From Clostridia bacterium (GTDB taxonomy: Bacteria; Bacillota; Clostridia; Oscillospirales; Acutalibacteraceae), in assembly GCA_017473435.1 (NCBI GenBank), contig JAFULG010000003.1:1-64000 (forward strand): DNA of 64,000 nucleotides, written 5' to 3'. This document shows positions 34,214-43,860 of this stretch, one piece after another; positions within the stretch are counted from its first letter, which is position 1; the number at the start of each line of letters is the position of its first letter. The translations under genes were made by a program, and so were the position numbers. Below the pieces are notes generated by a model. The model was not told the DNA's origin. It saw only the letters and a program-made list of their open reading frames with translations, and did no database searches.

Positions 34214-35590
34214 TTATTTCTTAATCTCTGCTATATTTGTTTCCGTTGCCTCAACCTCTCCGCTTTCAGTTACGCTGAAGCCCCACTCAAGAGTGTCTCC
34301 CCTTCTCGCATAAGGACTGAAGGAGTAAATCTTAACCGTATACTGCCCTGCCTCGAGCTTACCGAAATTAACGGTCTTTTCAACGTCAACCGCTCTGGTG
34401 TAATCGGAAAGCACAACTCTGCTGTCCGCCACCTCGCCGTTACAGCTGAGGATTATTTTATAGTTCTCTGCTCTGTAATATCCGCTTGCTTCAGGGAAGG
34501 TTATGCTTACCTCTCCCTTTTCACTCGTCGCAGTAATCTTCGCTTTATCGGGGAAGGTAGGCGCAGTATCAAGAGCCATCATTCTGTTAAAGGTATATGT
34601 ACGTCTCGTCTTGTCTCCCACATCTTTAAGGAAATAGTCAATATCGTCAAAGAAACAATCACTGACAATATCGTAAAGCCTGAGCCTTACATCACCCTTT
34701 TCATCAACCTCTACAAACCAGAAGGTACCGCTCTCCCCGTCTCCGTAAGCATCACCTGAAATATAACTGAGATTTCCCATTGCTCCGGTAACACCGCCGC
34801 ATCCTATAGCTGTAAAGGTACTCTGATGAATTGAACGGGGATCATTCGCCGCATAGTGTGAATGTCCTGAAAAATCGACTACCTGGGGATAATCCTTAAG
34901 AATACGTCTTATGTCCATATTCGCCCAGCTAACGCTGCCGTAAACCGTAAGAGCCGGATGAGGATGCTGCACAACAAATATAGGCTTTTCACCCGTATCC
35001 TCTACCGCCTTGTCAAGTTCAGCCTTTAACCATTCAAGCTTTGTCTTGAACTGTTCTTTACCGCTTGCGTCATATGATACACCGATAAAGTGGTATCCGT
35101 TTATAACCCTATGGAAATCAACCTCGTCGGATACATATTCTTTAAACACCTCTATTGCCTTTTCAGGCGTAGCCGTGTCACGGTAGTCTATGTGCTCATG
35201 ATTACCCATTACCGTAAGCAGCTCTGTGCCTTCTCTGATGCTTTGCGTTGTAAGGTCACGGTATATTTCATACTCCTCCGCTCTGCCGCCATCGGTAAAA
35301 TCACCGGCCACAAGAACAGCATCAAGAGCCTTGTACTTATCCTTTTCGGAAAGCTCGTAAGCAACATCAGCAAGCTTTCTGAATTTTTCTGCATTTTTTA
35401 TTCCGCTTTCCTCGTTGCTTAAATGCACATCACTGCAAACAACAAAACGTAATACCGGCTCGAAATTTTCAGGCTTTTCCGCCTTAACCTCTCTCACTCC
35501 CGAAACAATCGAATATACTCCGAAAAGCCCCGCAAAAGCAACAGTTATAATTTTGCTCATCGCCTGATGAAAGTATAAGTTGGTTTTCAT
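34214..35590 (-). CDS. Exported calcineurin-like metallophosphoesterase
   Basis: A 458-residue protein with an N-terminal hydrophobic segment (signal peptide or anchor, about 10-30). The metallophosphoesterase motifs occur in order: VVCSDVHLS, VAGDFTDGG, VMGNHEHID, QHPHPAL, and SGHSHYA, which bind two metals. A fibronectin-like beta domain (about 350-445) follows. It probably acts on phosphate esters outside the cell. AAAGGAG precedes the ATG. Read leftwards, ending next to a family B repeat. Confidence 0.85.
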   Translation of the reverse strand: MKTNLYFHQAMSKIITVAFAGLFGVYSIVSGVREVKAEKPENFEPVLRFVVCSDVHLSNEESGIKNAEKFRKLADVAYELSEKDKYKALDAVLVAGDFTDGGRAEEYEIYRDLTTQSIREGTELLTVMGNHEHIDYRDTATPEKAIEVFKEYVSDEVDFHRVINGYHFIGVSYDASGKEQFKTKLEWLKAELDKAVEDTGEKPIFVVQHPHPALTVYGSVSWANMDIRRILKDYPQVVDFSGHSHYAANDPRSIHQSTFTAIGCGGVTGAMGNLSYISGDAYGDGESGTFWFVEVDEKGDVRLRLYDIVSDCFFDDIDYFLKDVGDKTRRTYTFNRMMALDTAPTFPDKAKITATSEKGEVSITFPEASGYYRAENYKIILSCNGEVADSRVVLSDYTRAVDVEKTVNFGKLEAGQYTVKIYSFSPYARRGDTLEWGFSVTESGEVEATETNIAEIKK

Positions 35591-35650
35591 ATCAATTCTC
35601 CTTTTCGTCCTTTTCTTGATTATATCACCCGATCAGGCTTTTTGCAACAT

Positions 35651-35679
35651 AAAAAAACAGCCGGCTGATAGCCGACTGC
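35651..35679 (-). terminator. Terminator of the small secreted protein gene
   Basis: Minus strand: CAGTCGGCT / AGCCGGCTG stem followed by seven T. Confidence 0.8.
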
Positions 35680-35694
35680 TCATTACCTGTTAAA

Positions 35695-36168
35695 TCAGAA
35701 ATTAAAGATAGTTGCAAAATATTCAAAGATAAGATTAATTCTCGCAAAGATTGATTCAATAAGCTGCCATAATGTCTGACGCTCACTGATATCCTCTACT
35801 GCAAATCTTGCTGTAAGTGTGATTACAGAAGCATTCTTATGTACATCATCGTTAGGATTAAATGTTCCGCGATAATAAATCTGCTTATCAATACCGGATT
35901 CCCAACCGATAAATTTGTATCTGTAAGTCTTGATTGTTCCGTCTGACTGCACTTCGTTAAAATCCTGCTCGCCGGGAATCTCAGGAAAAAGATCCGCACT
36001 GAAAGGATTGCTTTCATTGATAACCACTATTCTGGTTTCCTGTCCGCGTACTACGAATTTAATTGTTTTCTCTTCCTGAATCTCTGTTGCGTCCGCGGCA
36101 GAGACTGCAACGCTGAACATTGAAAAAGCAACAAGAAGACTAAGAACTATTGCTAATGTTTTTTTCAT
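35695..36168 (-). CDS. Small secreted protein with an InlB-repeat-like domain
   Basis: A 157-residue exported protein. The start ATG at 36168 has TGGAGG 8 nt upstream and gives a clean signal peptide (MKKTLAIVLSLLVAFSMF, cleavage near VSA-AD). The mature part (YRYKFIGWESGIDKQIYYRG and the threonine/alanine strand after it) resembles the InlB B-repeat/beta-grasp fold; this is tentative. It ends in a hydrophobic amphipathic helix (LWQLIESIFARINLIFEYFA) like the tails of the other secreted proteins here. Function unknown. Confidence 0.65.
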   Translation of the reverse strand: MKKTLAIVLSLLVAFSMFSVAVSAADATEIQEEKTIKFVVRGQETRIVVINESNPFSADLFPEIPGEQDFNEVQSDGTIKTYRYKFIGWESGIDKQIYYRGTFNPNDDVHKNASVITLTARFAVEDISERQTLWQLIESIFARINLIFEYFATIFNF

Positions 36169-36285
36169 AATTAATTTCCTCCATTCGAAATTCATTTTAA
36201 ACAGGTTATACACCTTAACAACATAATTATAATAAAATTAAATTATTTTGTCAATATTTTACATAAGATTTTACAGATATACATC

Positions 36286-37164
36286 TTATTTAAGATATTT
36301 TTTTGCGTATTCAAGGATTACATTCTCGCTGGCATCAGTATATAGCGGATCCTGATTAAGGGCGTGTCCTGAATTAGGCATTTCAAAATATCTGTAGGTA
36401 ACGCCCTTTGTCTTAAGAGCATTAACAAAAATTCTTGTATCGTTAACTGAAACTATAGTATCCTGCCTGCCCTGAACAACAACGGTAGGAACACAGCCGG
36501 AAGATACATACTTTATAGGTGAATAATTAAGAATTGCCGCCTTATTGCGGTTAAAATTCTCCTTCGTGAGCTTCACTCCGACAAGAGTTGAAACGAGAAG
36601 TCTCATTGTATCGGCGCCGTTAAGACTGTTTCTCTCGATAAAATTTTTACTTGACAAATCCGTAGGTCCGCTGTATGAAACAACTGCCGCCGGAGTTATG
36701 GGTGCGCTCGTTTTTTTAGCATAAGCATAAAGCAGGGCAAGGTGTCCACCGGCAGAATGACCTGCAAGCATTACCTTTGTACAGTTGATTCCTCTTGTTT
36801 CTGCCATAAGCTTAACCTTGGCAAGTGCACTGTCAATATCCTTAAGTATATCGCTGCAATGAACATTTGCAGAAGCATATCTGTAATTCATTGTAACACC
36901 GATACAGTTTGCGGATTTGCTTATATTTTTTGCTTTTGCAAGAAAGCTCTTTTTGTCACCGCTTACCCAACCGCCGCCATGAATATAAAGAACAACTCCC
37001 ATATTTTCCTCATATTTTTCAGGAAAACAGACATCCATAACCTGTCTTGTATGGGTACCGTAAGCAACATCGGTATAAAGCGTCTGCTTTGAAGGAATTG
37101 CGCCGCCCATAGAGCTGACGAGTGAAACTATTGCCATAATAATGGCTGTAATTTTTGAAACCAT
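36286..37164 (-). CDS. Exported alpha/beta hydrolase (esterase/BD-FAE type)
   Basis: A 292-residue hydrolase with an N-terminal hydrophobic segment (about 4-22). The oxyanion motif HGGGWVSGD (62-70), nucleophile Ser137 in AGHSAGG, Asp in QGRQDTI, and His in NSGHALN are clear. It is similar to the product of 53596-54558. Such esterases act on carbohydrate acetyl or feruloyl esters or small acyl esters. Located among other secreted hydrolases. Confidence 0.85.
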   Translation of the reverse strand: MVSKITAIIMAIVSLVSSMGGAIPSKQTLYTDVAYGTHTRQVMDVCFPEKYEENMGVVLYIHGGGWVSGDKKSFLAKAKNISKSANCIGVTMNYRYASANVHCSDILKDIDSALAKVKLMAETRGINCTKVMLAGHSAGGHLALLYAYAKKTSAPITPAAVVSYSGPTDLSSKNFIERNSLNGADTMRLLVSTLVGVKLTKENFNRNKAAILNYSPIKYVSSGCVPTVVVQGRQDTIVSVNDTRIFVNALKTKGVTYRYFEMPNSGHALNQDPLYTDASENVILEYAKKYLK

Positions 37165-37372
37165 TTCACATTACCTCTGAAAGTCAATTTCATTCTATAT
37201 ATACATTATATAAACACAACACTATTTTAATTATACTATAATATAAAATCAAATTCAACGTCAAAATATAAAAATATTTGCAATTTATGATGACAAGTTA
37301 TGTTTTTTATGCTATAATATCAAACTGTATAGTCATATCTATGATTCAATTTCTATAAAAGGAGCTATTCCA

Positions 37373-38239
37373 ATGAGTAATTTCAACGAAAACTTCAACG
37401 CTATAGTAAAAGAGCTTGAAGCAACTCTCACTTCTCTCGGCTTTGAAAAAGAAAACGAGGTTTCCGAGGGCGAAAAGCTTGCAGTAAAATTCAACGGCGA
37501 AAAGGGTGCTGTTTCCCTTGAGTATAACGAAAGCAAATTCATGATCTTCACCGGTGAAACCACAGATTTTACAGACAAAAGAATTTCCGTTTCACTTCTT
37601 GACGATGATGCAAGCGCAGCTGATATCAGATTCATCATTTCCGAATCAAAGGAAACCCTTAACGAAAAGTTTGCGAAAAAGACAGCTGTACAGAAAAAAG
37701 CAAGCCAGAAAACACCCCATACCGTATCAAAGGCAGCCGTTAAAAACGGTTCATTCTACGATGCAAATACTCTCGCAAGTAAGCTCTGCCTTGTTTTCCC
37801 CGAGCTTCGTCCCGCATATAAAGAAAACCTCAGCAATTACGGAGAGTTTATGGGCGAAGAATTCTTCACAGAATACGGCACAGAAAAAATCATTGCCGCA
37901 ATCAAGGAAAATAATCCCCAGACAATGAAAAAGCTTTTCCAGATTCTCAACGAAATCTACGAAGACGGTACAAACGACACTCAGAGTCTCATTGCCGTAA
38001 CAATCCTCGGCGAGCTTAACAACGACAAGATTCTTCTCGCCCGCTGTGTAGATTATATGAGCGAAACTATGGCTCCTCCCGTTATCGAGGTAAACCGCTA
38101 TCTTGCTTCACCTGCAGGTAAAAAAGCAAGAAAGCAGCTCAAGAACCCTCCCGCTTACAAGCCCAAGAAGGAAAAGAAGCCCGGCATGTTTGCTCAGGTA
38201 ATGGCTCAGAACGGCGGCGGTATGCCTCCTGCAATGTAA
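37373..38239 (+). CDS. Conserved hypothetical protein, two-part
   Basis: A 288-residue cytoplasmic protein. The N-terminal part (1-100) looks like an alpha/beta domain (FNAIVKELEATLTSLGFE), followed by a Lys/Ala-rich linker and a helical C-terminal domain ending VIEVNRYLASPAGKKARKQL and a Pro/Gly/Met-rich tail. I do not recognise a family with confidence. AAAGGAG lies upstream of the ATG. The esterase gene 41 nt downstream is probably co-transcribed. Confidence 0.75.
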   Translation: MSNFNENFNAIVKELEATLTSLGFEKENEVSEGEKLAVKFNGEKGAVSLEYNESKFMIFTGETTDFTDKRISVSLLDDDASAADIRFIISESKETLNEKFAKKTAVQKKASQKTPHTVSKAAVKNGSFYDANTLASKLCLVFPELRPAYKENLSNYGEFMGEEFFTEYGTEKIIAAIKENNPQTMKKLFQILNEIYEDGTNDTQSLIAVTILGELNNDKILLARCVDYMSETMAPPVIEVNRYLASPAGKKARKQLKNPPAYKPKKEKKPGMFAQVMAQNGGGMPPAM

Positions 38240-38280
38240 CAGTTACAGAACTATAACAAATACAAACGAGGTGCAGTAAA

Positions 38281-39189
38281 GTGTTAATGGATAAAATTTT
38301 CGCAGCATTCTGGCAGAACACCAAGAGAATGGACGACAAGAGAATTGCTACTCTTACTCCTCCCTCGGGCGTTACCGAGATTAACGATATCGCCTATCTC
38401 GACGACGGACATGTTCACCACCAGCTTGATGTTTACTATCCCGAAGGCACAAAAGAAACCGACAGACTCCCCGTACTTATTGATATTCACGGCGGCGGCT
38501 GGATGTACGGCGACAAGGAACTTAACAAATACTACTGTCTCGAGCTTGCCACAAAGGGCTTTGTAGTTTTCAATATGAGCTACCGCCTTTACCCCGAGGT
38601 AAACGCCAGACAACAACTCTGGGATATTTCCAACTGCCTTAAGTGGATAAACGACAATCTCTCTTCCTTCCCCTGCGATACTGATAACATCTATCTCACC
38701 GGCGACTCCGCAGGCGGAATGCTTGCCGCTTTCACGGCAATGCTCAGCGAAAGCGAAAAAATGCGTGATCTTTATGACACACCTGATTTTTCACTTAAAT
38801 TCAACGCTGTGGGTCTTACCTCACCTGTTCCCCGTATGAACGGTGACTTCCCCGTTAACTATTACACCAGGATAATGCTCGGTAAGGACTACGAAAAAGA
38901 AAAGTGGGCCGATTATGTAAACCTTGAGGATATACTTGCTCTCGGCAAGATGCCCCCCACCTTCCTGCTTACCTCAAGCGGCGACTTCCTCGCAAGAAAG
39001 GAAACACGTATCGCCGCAGAGAGCCTCAGAAAAGCAGGTATCGACCATCAGCTTATGGATTTTGAAAAATACAACGGTGTTGACCTTCCTCACGTTTTCC
39101 CCGTTATTTATCCCTTCAACGAGGAGTCACAGAGAGCTATAAACGAAATGCTTTCATTTTTCAAAAAATACGAAAAGGTCAAAGCATAA
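38281..39189 (+). CDS. Alpha/beta hydrolase (HSL-like esterase), cytoplasmic
   Basis: A 302-residue esterase without a signal peptide. HGGGWMYGDKE (70-80), nucleophile Ser143 in TGDSAGG, and a late His (DLPHVFP) mark the HSL-type fold. GTG at 38281 is preferred: it is 7 nt from CGAGGTG, while the ATG at 38287 is 13 nt away. It is the third HGGGW-type esterase in the window and the only one that is not exported. Confidence 0.85.
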   Translation: MLMDKIFAAFWQNTKRMDDKRIATLTPPSGVTEINDIAYLDDGHVHHQLDVYYPEGTKETDRLPVLIDIHGGGWMYGDKELNKYYCLELATKGFVVFNMSYRLYPEVNARQQLWDISNCLKWINDNLSSFPCDTDNIYLTGDSAGGMLAAFTAMLSESEKMRDLYDTPDFSLKFNAVGLTSPVPRMNGDFPVNYYTRIMLGKDYEKEKWADYVNLEDILALGKMPPTFLLTSSGDFLARKETRIAAESLRKAGIDHQLMDFEKYNGVDLPHVFPVIYPFNEESQRAINEMLSFFKKYEKVKA

Positions 39190-39201
39190 ATACACCTACA
39201 G

Positions 39202-39230
39202 TCAAGGCACCGCGTGTGCCTTGATTTTTT
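39202..39230 (+). terminator. Terminator of the esterase gene
   Basis: TCAAGGCAC / GTGCCTTGA stem followed by six T. Confidence 0.9.
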
Positions 39231-39339
39231 ATGGAACGGCTTAGATTTCCGACTTTTTTACATTTTTTCAAAAAATTCTGTCGGGTTTTACTTCTTACAT
39301 ACGTATATAATTATGAAAGAGCACGGAGGTACGTCTTTT

Positions 39340-39885
39340 ATGACAGATAAACAACTGCTTAAAAAACTGAAAAAAGACAAAGACTCGGGGCTCTCTCTGA
39401 TAATCGACCTTTACTCCGGGCTTTTGTATAAAATAGCCGCCAATGTAATTTTACCCGTAGGCACCTACGAGGATGTTGAAGAATGTGTGAGCGACAGCTT
39501 TTTAGCATTTTACGGAGAAATTGATAAGCTTGACCCTGACAAAGCGAGCGTCAAAGCTTACCTTGCGGTTATAACAAAGCGTAAGGCTATAGATGTCTAC
39601 CGCAGACTCAGAGGCTCTGCTTTAATTATTGATAGCGAGGAAGCCGCTGACTCAGAGGTATCACCTGACTTTTCTCTCGACTATGACAGAAAAGTACTTT
39701 TATGGGGCGCCCTCAGAAGTCTCGGCGAGCCCGATACAACGATTATCACACGTAAATATCTTCTCGGCGAAACCGCCGCAGAAATCGCTCTTAAAATGAA
39801 TATGAGCGAAGGTGCCGTGCAAAAAAGAATAGAACGCGGCAGACAAAAGCTTAAACTTGAATTAGGAGGTGTTTTTAATGGATGA
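39340..39885 (+). CDS. ECF-type RNA polymerase sigma factor
   Basis: A 181-residue sigma-70-family factor. Region 2 (LIDLYSGLLYKIAANVIL ... DVEECVSDSFLAFY) and region 4 with a helix-turn-helix (ETAAEIALKMNMSEGAVQKR) are present. ATG at 39340 has CGGAGG 8 nt upstream. The next gene, which overlaps by 8 nt, encodes a one-span membrane protein whose position fits an anti-sigma factor. The signal is unknown. Confidence 0.85.
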   Translation: MTDKQLLKKLKKDKDSGLSLIIDLYSGLLYKIAANVILPVGTYEDVEECVSDSFLAFYGEIDKLDPDKASVKAYLAVITKRKAIDVYRRLRGSALIIDSEEAADSEVSPDFSLDYDRKVLLWGALRSLGEPDTTIITRKYLLGETAAEIALKMNMSEGAVQKRIERGRQKLKLELGGVFNG

Positions 39886-40627
39886 ACTGGAAATGCTTTT
39901 TTGCAGCCTTGATGAAAAAGAAGCTGACGAGCTTCTTAAAAATATAAGCATCGAAGAAAAAACTGTTCTTTCGCAATCAATAAAAAAACGCCTCGGTATA
40001 AAAGATAGTAAAAAAGCTACAGTTATTCCTTTCCCGACAAAAAAGCTTCTTCCCGTTGCGGCGACATTCATTGTTGTTATTGCCGTTACCGTGGCTTTCG
40101 GGCTCACACGTCAACAGCTGCACACCTCACCCACTACTGCCACAACTACAACCGAGCTGTCTCCCATAGAAAATCCTCTTATGACGGCAATCAGCACCGG
40201 AAACGATGATGTTATTGCCACTCTTCTCTCTCTGCCGGGATTAATCTCCCAGGAAACAATGGATTTTGCTATGAATTTCTCAAACATCCTTTCCTACAAA
40301 ACAATTCACGAAATTGCTCTTTCCGTCCGGGATAAGCTCGGCTCAACAGGACTCGACGGACTGACTGAGGGAGCTCTTTTCGGTGACACACAAAAGGTAA
40401 TTGAAGAGTTGAAAAAGCGTGATCAGATGCTTATGACACCCTTTGAAAAGCTCGCTTTCTTCTTTACTGTTGCCTTCTGCGACAGCGAAGCCGTTGATGA
40501 ATTTGTAAAATGCGGTTATGACATCAACGAAAAGGACGCTTCCGGAAATTCAATTTACGCCATCGCCGAAAAATACGGCAACACAGACACAATGCAATAT
40601 GCCCTTTCAAAGGGTATTACACAATAA
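39878..40627 (+). CDS. Membrane-anchored anti-sigma factor candidate with ankyrin-like exterior
   Basis: A 249-residue protein starting at an ATG preceded by AGGAGG. Residues 1-55 are a charged cytoplasmic domain, 57-76 a single transmembrane helix (LLPVAATFIVVIAVTVAFGL), followed by a Thr-rich linker and about 150 residues of helical repeats resembling ankyrins (NPLMTAISTGNDDVIATLL; GYDINEKDASGNSIYAIAEK). Overlap with the sigma gene and topology suggest it holds the sigma factor until an outside signal binds the repeats. That role is inferred. Confidence 0.65.
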   Translation: MDELEMLFCSLDEKEADELLKNISIEEKTVLSQSIKKRLGIKDSKKATVIPFPTKKLLPVAATFIVVIAVTVAFGLTRQQLHTSPTTATTTTELSPIENPLMTAISTGNDDVIATLLSLPGLISQETMDFAMNFSNILSYKTIHEIALSVRDKLGSTGLDGLTEGALFGDTQKVIEELKKRDQMLMTPFEKLAFFFTVAFCDSEAVDEFVKCGYDINEKDASGNSIYAIAEKYGNTDTMQYALSKGITQ

Positions 40628-40646
40628 CAACTTCAGGAGTGATACT

Positions 40647-41291
40647 ATGAAAAAGAAAATTGCAGTTATAGTTTCTCTTATACTTACGGTAGCTTGTATT
40701 TTTGCCATTGTTGTTTCCGCAACAAATGCCGCACAGCCACAGATCGAAAGAGTAAACGTCTATCAGCACAAAACCTACTACGCATATTATAACGATTCAT
40801 CTTGCAAGGGCGCGGTTGCATTCTGCCTTAACAATCAGTTTGTTTCATACGGTGCAACAGAAGAAGCTCTCCGCCTTTGCACTAAAAACGCAGACGGCAC
40901 CTACACCGCTCTTTACACTATTGATAAATCCAACGTTAACACCTGGTTTGCAGGCAAAAAGGAATACTCCGTTCCTGCCGACGCTGAAACATCTTCAATT
41001 TTAGGCGGACTTAACGGAATCGGAATTACCCTTGACAGCGGAAAAACAAATTTCGGCTTTTACCTTAACGGTCAGCCCATTAAAAAAGGCACACCCTACT
41101 ATGTTTATATTCCTGCCGATTATTTTGTTGATGCCTCAGGCAAGGGTAACACTCCCCATTACCTTGAAATCAAGGCTTCAACTGTCAACTCCTACACAGG
41201 AGACCTCATTGAAGACCTTAAAAATGCCGCCGGCGGAATTTACGACAGCGTAATCTTTGCCGCAGAAAGCATAAACGGTATGCTTTCATAA
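40647..41291 (+). CDS. Secreted protein in the sigma factor operon
   Basis: A 214-residue protein with a signal peptide (KKKIAVIVSLILTVACIFAI, cleavage after SATNA). The mature part is rich in Tyr, Asn, and Thr and looks beta-rich. No domain is recognised. It lies 19 nt after the anti-sigma gene with CAGGAG upstream of its ATG, so it is probably part of the same regulatory unit, for example a ligand, a reporter of envelope state, or a third component. A terminator follows. Confidence 0.65.
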   Translation: MKKKIAVIVSLILTVACIFAIVVSATNAAQPQIERVNVYQHKTYYAYYNDSSCKGAVAFCLNNQFVSYGATEEALRLCTKNADGTYTALYTIDKSNVNTWFAGKKEYSVPADAETSSILGGLNGIGITLDSGKTNFGFYLNGQPIKKGTPYYVYIPADYFVDASGKGNTPHYLEIKASTVNSYTGDLIEDLKNAAGGIYDSVIFAAESINGMLS

Positions 41292-41329
41292 CATCGCCTT
41301 CCTCTCCCATATATAAAGCCAAAAGAAAG

Positions 41330-41360
41330 AGAACTGCCCTTATCGGCAGTTCTTTTTCCT
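41330..41360 (+). terminator. Terminator of the sigma factor operon
   Basis: AGAACTGCC / GGCAGTTCT stem followed by TTTTCC. Confidence 0.85.
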
Positions 41361-41480
41361 TTATGCACACAATATATAGTAATACAAACAAACTTTTTCA
41401 TCTAAATCTGTTGTTTTTTTCTTTCTTCTTTGATATAATTACTTAGATTTAACTGTTAGTTACAAAGGGAGTGAGGTTAA

Positions 41481-42275
41481 ATGAAGATAGGTGCATCCTC
41501 GGCCTGCCTCTACCCAATGGAAACTGAAAAAGCCTTCTTACATATAGCTCAGCTCGGGTTTACTGACAGCGAGATCTTTATAAACTCACGCTGTGAGCTT
41601 GAACGCCTTTTTTTAAAGGAGCTTCAGGCTGTACAGAACGCTTATAAAATAAACATTATATCCCTTCACCCCCACAGTTCCTTTGCAGAAGGATATAACT
41701 TTTTCTCAAACTATGAAAGGCGTTTTAACGATGGCGTTGAGGATTACAAAAGGTACTTTGAAGCCGCCGCAATTCTCGGAGCAAAATATATTGTTCTTCA
41801 CGGCTCAAACCACCCTGTTATCACAACCGAGGAATATGCCGAGCGTTTTAAAAAGCTCAATGATGTTGCTCTCAGCTTCGGATGCACGGTTGCTCACGAA
41901 AATGTTGTCAGGTACGCCGGTGAAACGCCCGAATTTATGAAAGCAATGAAGGGTTATCTCGGTAACGAATTCAAAACGGTGCTTGACGTCAAGCAGGCAA
42001 GAAGAGCAAGCAGAGAGGTTTCAGAATTTATTGAAGCTATGGGCAACAGCATAGTTCACGTTCATCTCAGCGACTTTAATAACAGCTGTGACTGTATCCC
42101 GCCCTGCGAAGATGGTCGCTTCGATTTCAAAAAGCTCTTTACTGAGCTGAACGAAGCTGGCTACAACGGAAAATATGTTATTGAGCTTTATTCCCGTAAT
42201 TTTTCCGATGAAAAAGAAATCCTTAAATCAGCAAAATACCTTGAAGGTATTTTAAATAAAGTGAGGTCAGATTAA
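41481..42275 (+). CDS. Sugar phosphate isomerase/epimerase-like TIM-barrel protein
   Basis: A 264-residue protein of the AP endonuclease 2/xylose isomerase-like TIM-barrel superfamily: MKIGASSACLYPME at the start, IVLHGSNHPV, VAHENVVRY, VHVHLSDFN, and YVIELYSRNF contribute the metal-binding acidic and His residues. Members isomerise or epimerise sugars, or are inositol-type enzymes; the substrate is not clear. GGGAGTGAGG lies upstream of the ATG. nrdR begins 30 nt downstream. Confidence 0.8.
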   Translation: MKIGASSACLYPMETEKAFLHIAQLGFTDSEIFINSRCELERLFLKELQAVQNAYKINIISLHPHSSFAEGYNFFSNYERRFNDGVEDYKRYFEAAAILGAKYIVLHGSNHPVITTEEYAERFKKLNDVALSFGCTVAHENVVRYAGETPEFMKAMKGYLGNEFKTVLDVKQARRASREVSEFIEAMGNSIVHVHLSDFNNSCDCIPPCEDGRFDFKKLFTELNEAGYNGKYVIELYSRNFSDEKEILKSAKYLEGILNKVRSD

Positions 42276-42305
42276 ACCTTACACAATCCGAAAGGGGTAA
42301 ATTTT

Positions 42306-42761
42306 ATGAAATGTCCGTTCTGTGGCTATGAAGAAAGCAAGGTTATTGACTCACGTCCTACCGACGAAGGAGAGAAAATCCGCCGTCGCCGTGAGTGCAT
42401 CGCCTGCCAGAAGCGTTTTACAACCTATGAAATTATTGAAAGTGTGCCTATCGTAGTTGTCAAAAAGGACAAGTCTCGTCAGGCATTTGACCGTGTGAAG
42501 CTTTTCAACGGAATGCTGCGTGCCTGCGAAAAGAGACCCGTTTCCATTGAGCAGATTGACCGTATTGTAACGGAGATTGAAGCTGAGCTTCAGAACTCTC
42601 TCGACAGAGAGGTTACCTCAATACATATCGGCGAGCTAGCAATGGACAAACTCAAGGCGCTTGACGAAGTTGCATACGTGCGTTTCGCCTCAGTTTACCG
42701 TCAGTTCAAGGACATCAACACCTTTATGGACGAATTAGCAAAGCTCCTTGGGGAAAAATAA
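42306..42761 (+). CDS. nrdR: Transcriptional repressor NrdR
   Basis: A 151-residue regulator: N-terminal zinc ribbon MKCPFCG ... [12 protein letters not shown], then an ATP-cone ([21 protein letters not shown]). It senses nucleotide state and represses ribonucleotide reductase genes. Length is typical of the family. Start follows GAAAGGGG. Confidence 0.97.
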   Translation: MKCPFCGYEESKVIDSRPTDEGEKIRRRRECIACQKRFTTYEIIESVPIVVVKKDKSRQAFDRVKLFNGMLRACEKRPVSIEQIDRIVTEIEAELQNSLDREVTSIHIGELAMDKLKALDEVAYVRFASVYRQFKDINTFMDELAKLLGEK

Positions 42762-42779
42762 ATCCGAGGTGCATTAACT

Positions 42780-43700
42780 ATGATTTACAGCGATTTTTCA
42801 TCACTTGTAGGAAACACTCCGTTGCTTGATGCTTCACGCCTTTGCGAAAACGAAAGCATTGATGCAAGGCTCCTTTTAAAGCTTGAATATTTCAATCCCG
42901 CAGGCTCTGTCAAGGACAGGGTTGCAGTTAATATGCTAAAAAAAGCAACGGCAAAGGGACTTATCTCAAAAGGTGCGACAATTATTGAGCCGACCAGCGG
43001 TAATACGGGTATCGGTCTTGCCGCCGCCTGTGTTAGTATGGGATATAAGGCTATACTTGTAATGCCCGACACAATGAGCGTTGAACGACAGCAGTTATTA
43101 AAAGCCTACGGTGCCGAAATTGTGCTGACCGAGGGTGCAAAGGGTATGTCCGGCTCAATTGAGAAAGCTAACGAGCTACATGAAAAGACACCCAACTCAT
43201 TTATTCCCTCACAGTTTGAAAACAGAGATAACCCCGAAAGTCACATTCTTACAACGGGTCCCGAAATATACAAGGACACCGAGGGCGAGGTTGACGTTTT
43301 CGTTGCCTGCATCGGCACAGGCGGAACAGTTTCGGGTACAGGTGCTTACCTTAAAAAGCAGAAGTCCGATATTAAGGTAATCGGTGTTGAGCCCTTCGAT
43401 TCCCCCCTTATCACAAAAGGCGTAGCCGGCAAGCACGGCATTCAGGGCATCGGTGCGAATTTTATCCCCGACAACCTTGATATGAGCGTTATTGACGAGG
43501 TGCTTACGGTTAAGACCGAAGATGCTTTTTCAATGTGTCGCAGTCTTGCTTCAAGTGAGGGCTTGCTTGTGGGTATTTCCTCAGGTGCCGCACTTTGCGC
43601 CGCAAAGGAGCTTGCACAGAGGGATGAGAATAAGGGTAAGAATATTGTTGTGCTTTTGCCTGATTCGGGTGAAAGGTATATGAGTGTGGGGTTGTTTTAA
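42780..43700 (+). CDS. cysK: Cysteine synthase A
   Basis: A 306-residue PLP enzyme of the O-acetylserine sulfhydrylase family. The PLP lysine lies in NPAGSVKDRVA (about residue 44), with PTSGNTGIGLA and GTGGTVSGTG as phosphate-binding loops and ISSGAALCAA near the C-terminus. It makes cysteine from O-acetylserine and sulfide. It starts 18 nt after nrdR. A family A repeat begins 13 nt after the stop. Confidence 0.95.
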   Translation: MIYSDFSSLVGNTPLLDASRLCENESIDARLLLKLEYFNPAGSVKDRVAVNMLKKATAKGLISKGATIIEPTSGNTGIGLAAACVSMGYKAILVMPDTMSVERQQLLKAYGAEIVLTEGAKGMSGSIEKANELHEKTPNSFIPSQFENRDNPESHILTTGPEIYKDTEGEVDVFVACIGTGGTVSGTGAYLKKQKSDIKVIGVEPFDSPLITKGVAGKHGIQGIGANFIPDNLDMSVIDEVLTVKTEDAFSMCRSLASSEGLLVGISSGAALCAAKELAQRDENKGKNIVVLLPDSGERYMSVGLF

Positions 43701-43713
43701 GAACCCAAAATGT

Positions 43714-43766
43714 AAAGTTTTTTTGGTTACTTTTTTTACAAAAAAAGTAACGCCCCGCGGCGAGCG
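43714..43766 (+). repeat. Family A 3'-end repeat, copy A5
   Basis: AAAGTTTTTTTG, palindrome GTTACTTTTTTT-ACA-AAAAAAGTAAC type, then GCCCCGCGGCGAGCG. It is the left arm of an inverted pair with A6. Confidence 0.8.
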
Positions 43767-43789
43767 AAAAGACAATTTGATAATAAGTA

Positions 43790-43821
43790 AAGGTCACGGA
43801 AAATGTAAATTCCGTGACCTT
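43790..43821. terminator. Shared-type terminator hairpin between A5 and A6
   Basis: AAGGTCACGGA / TCCGTGACCTT stem followed by TGTTTTG. The same stem recurs at 49904 and 61460. Confidence 0.8.
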
Positions 43822-43860
43822 GTTTTGTTTGCTTGTTCAGATAAATTGGAAGTTATCTAT

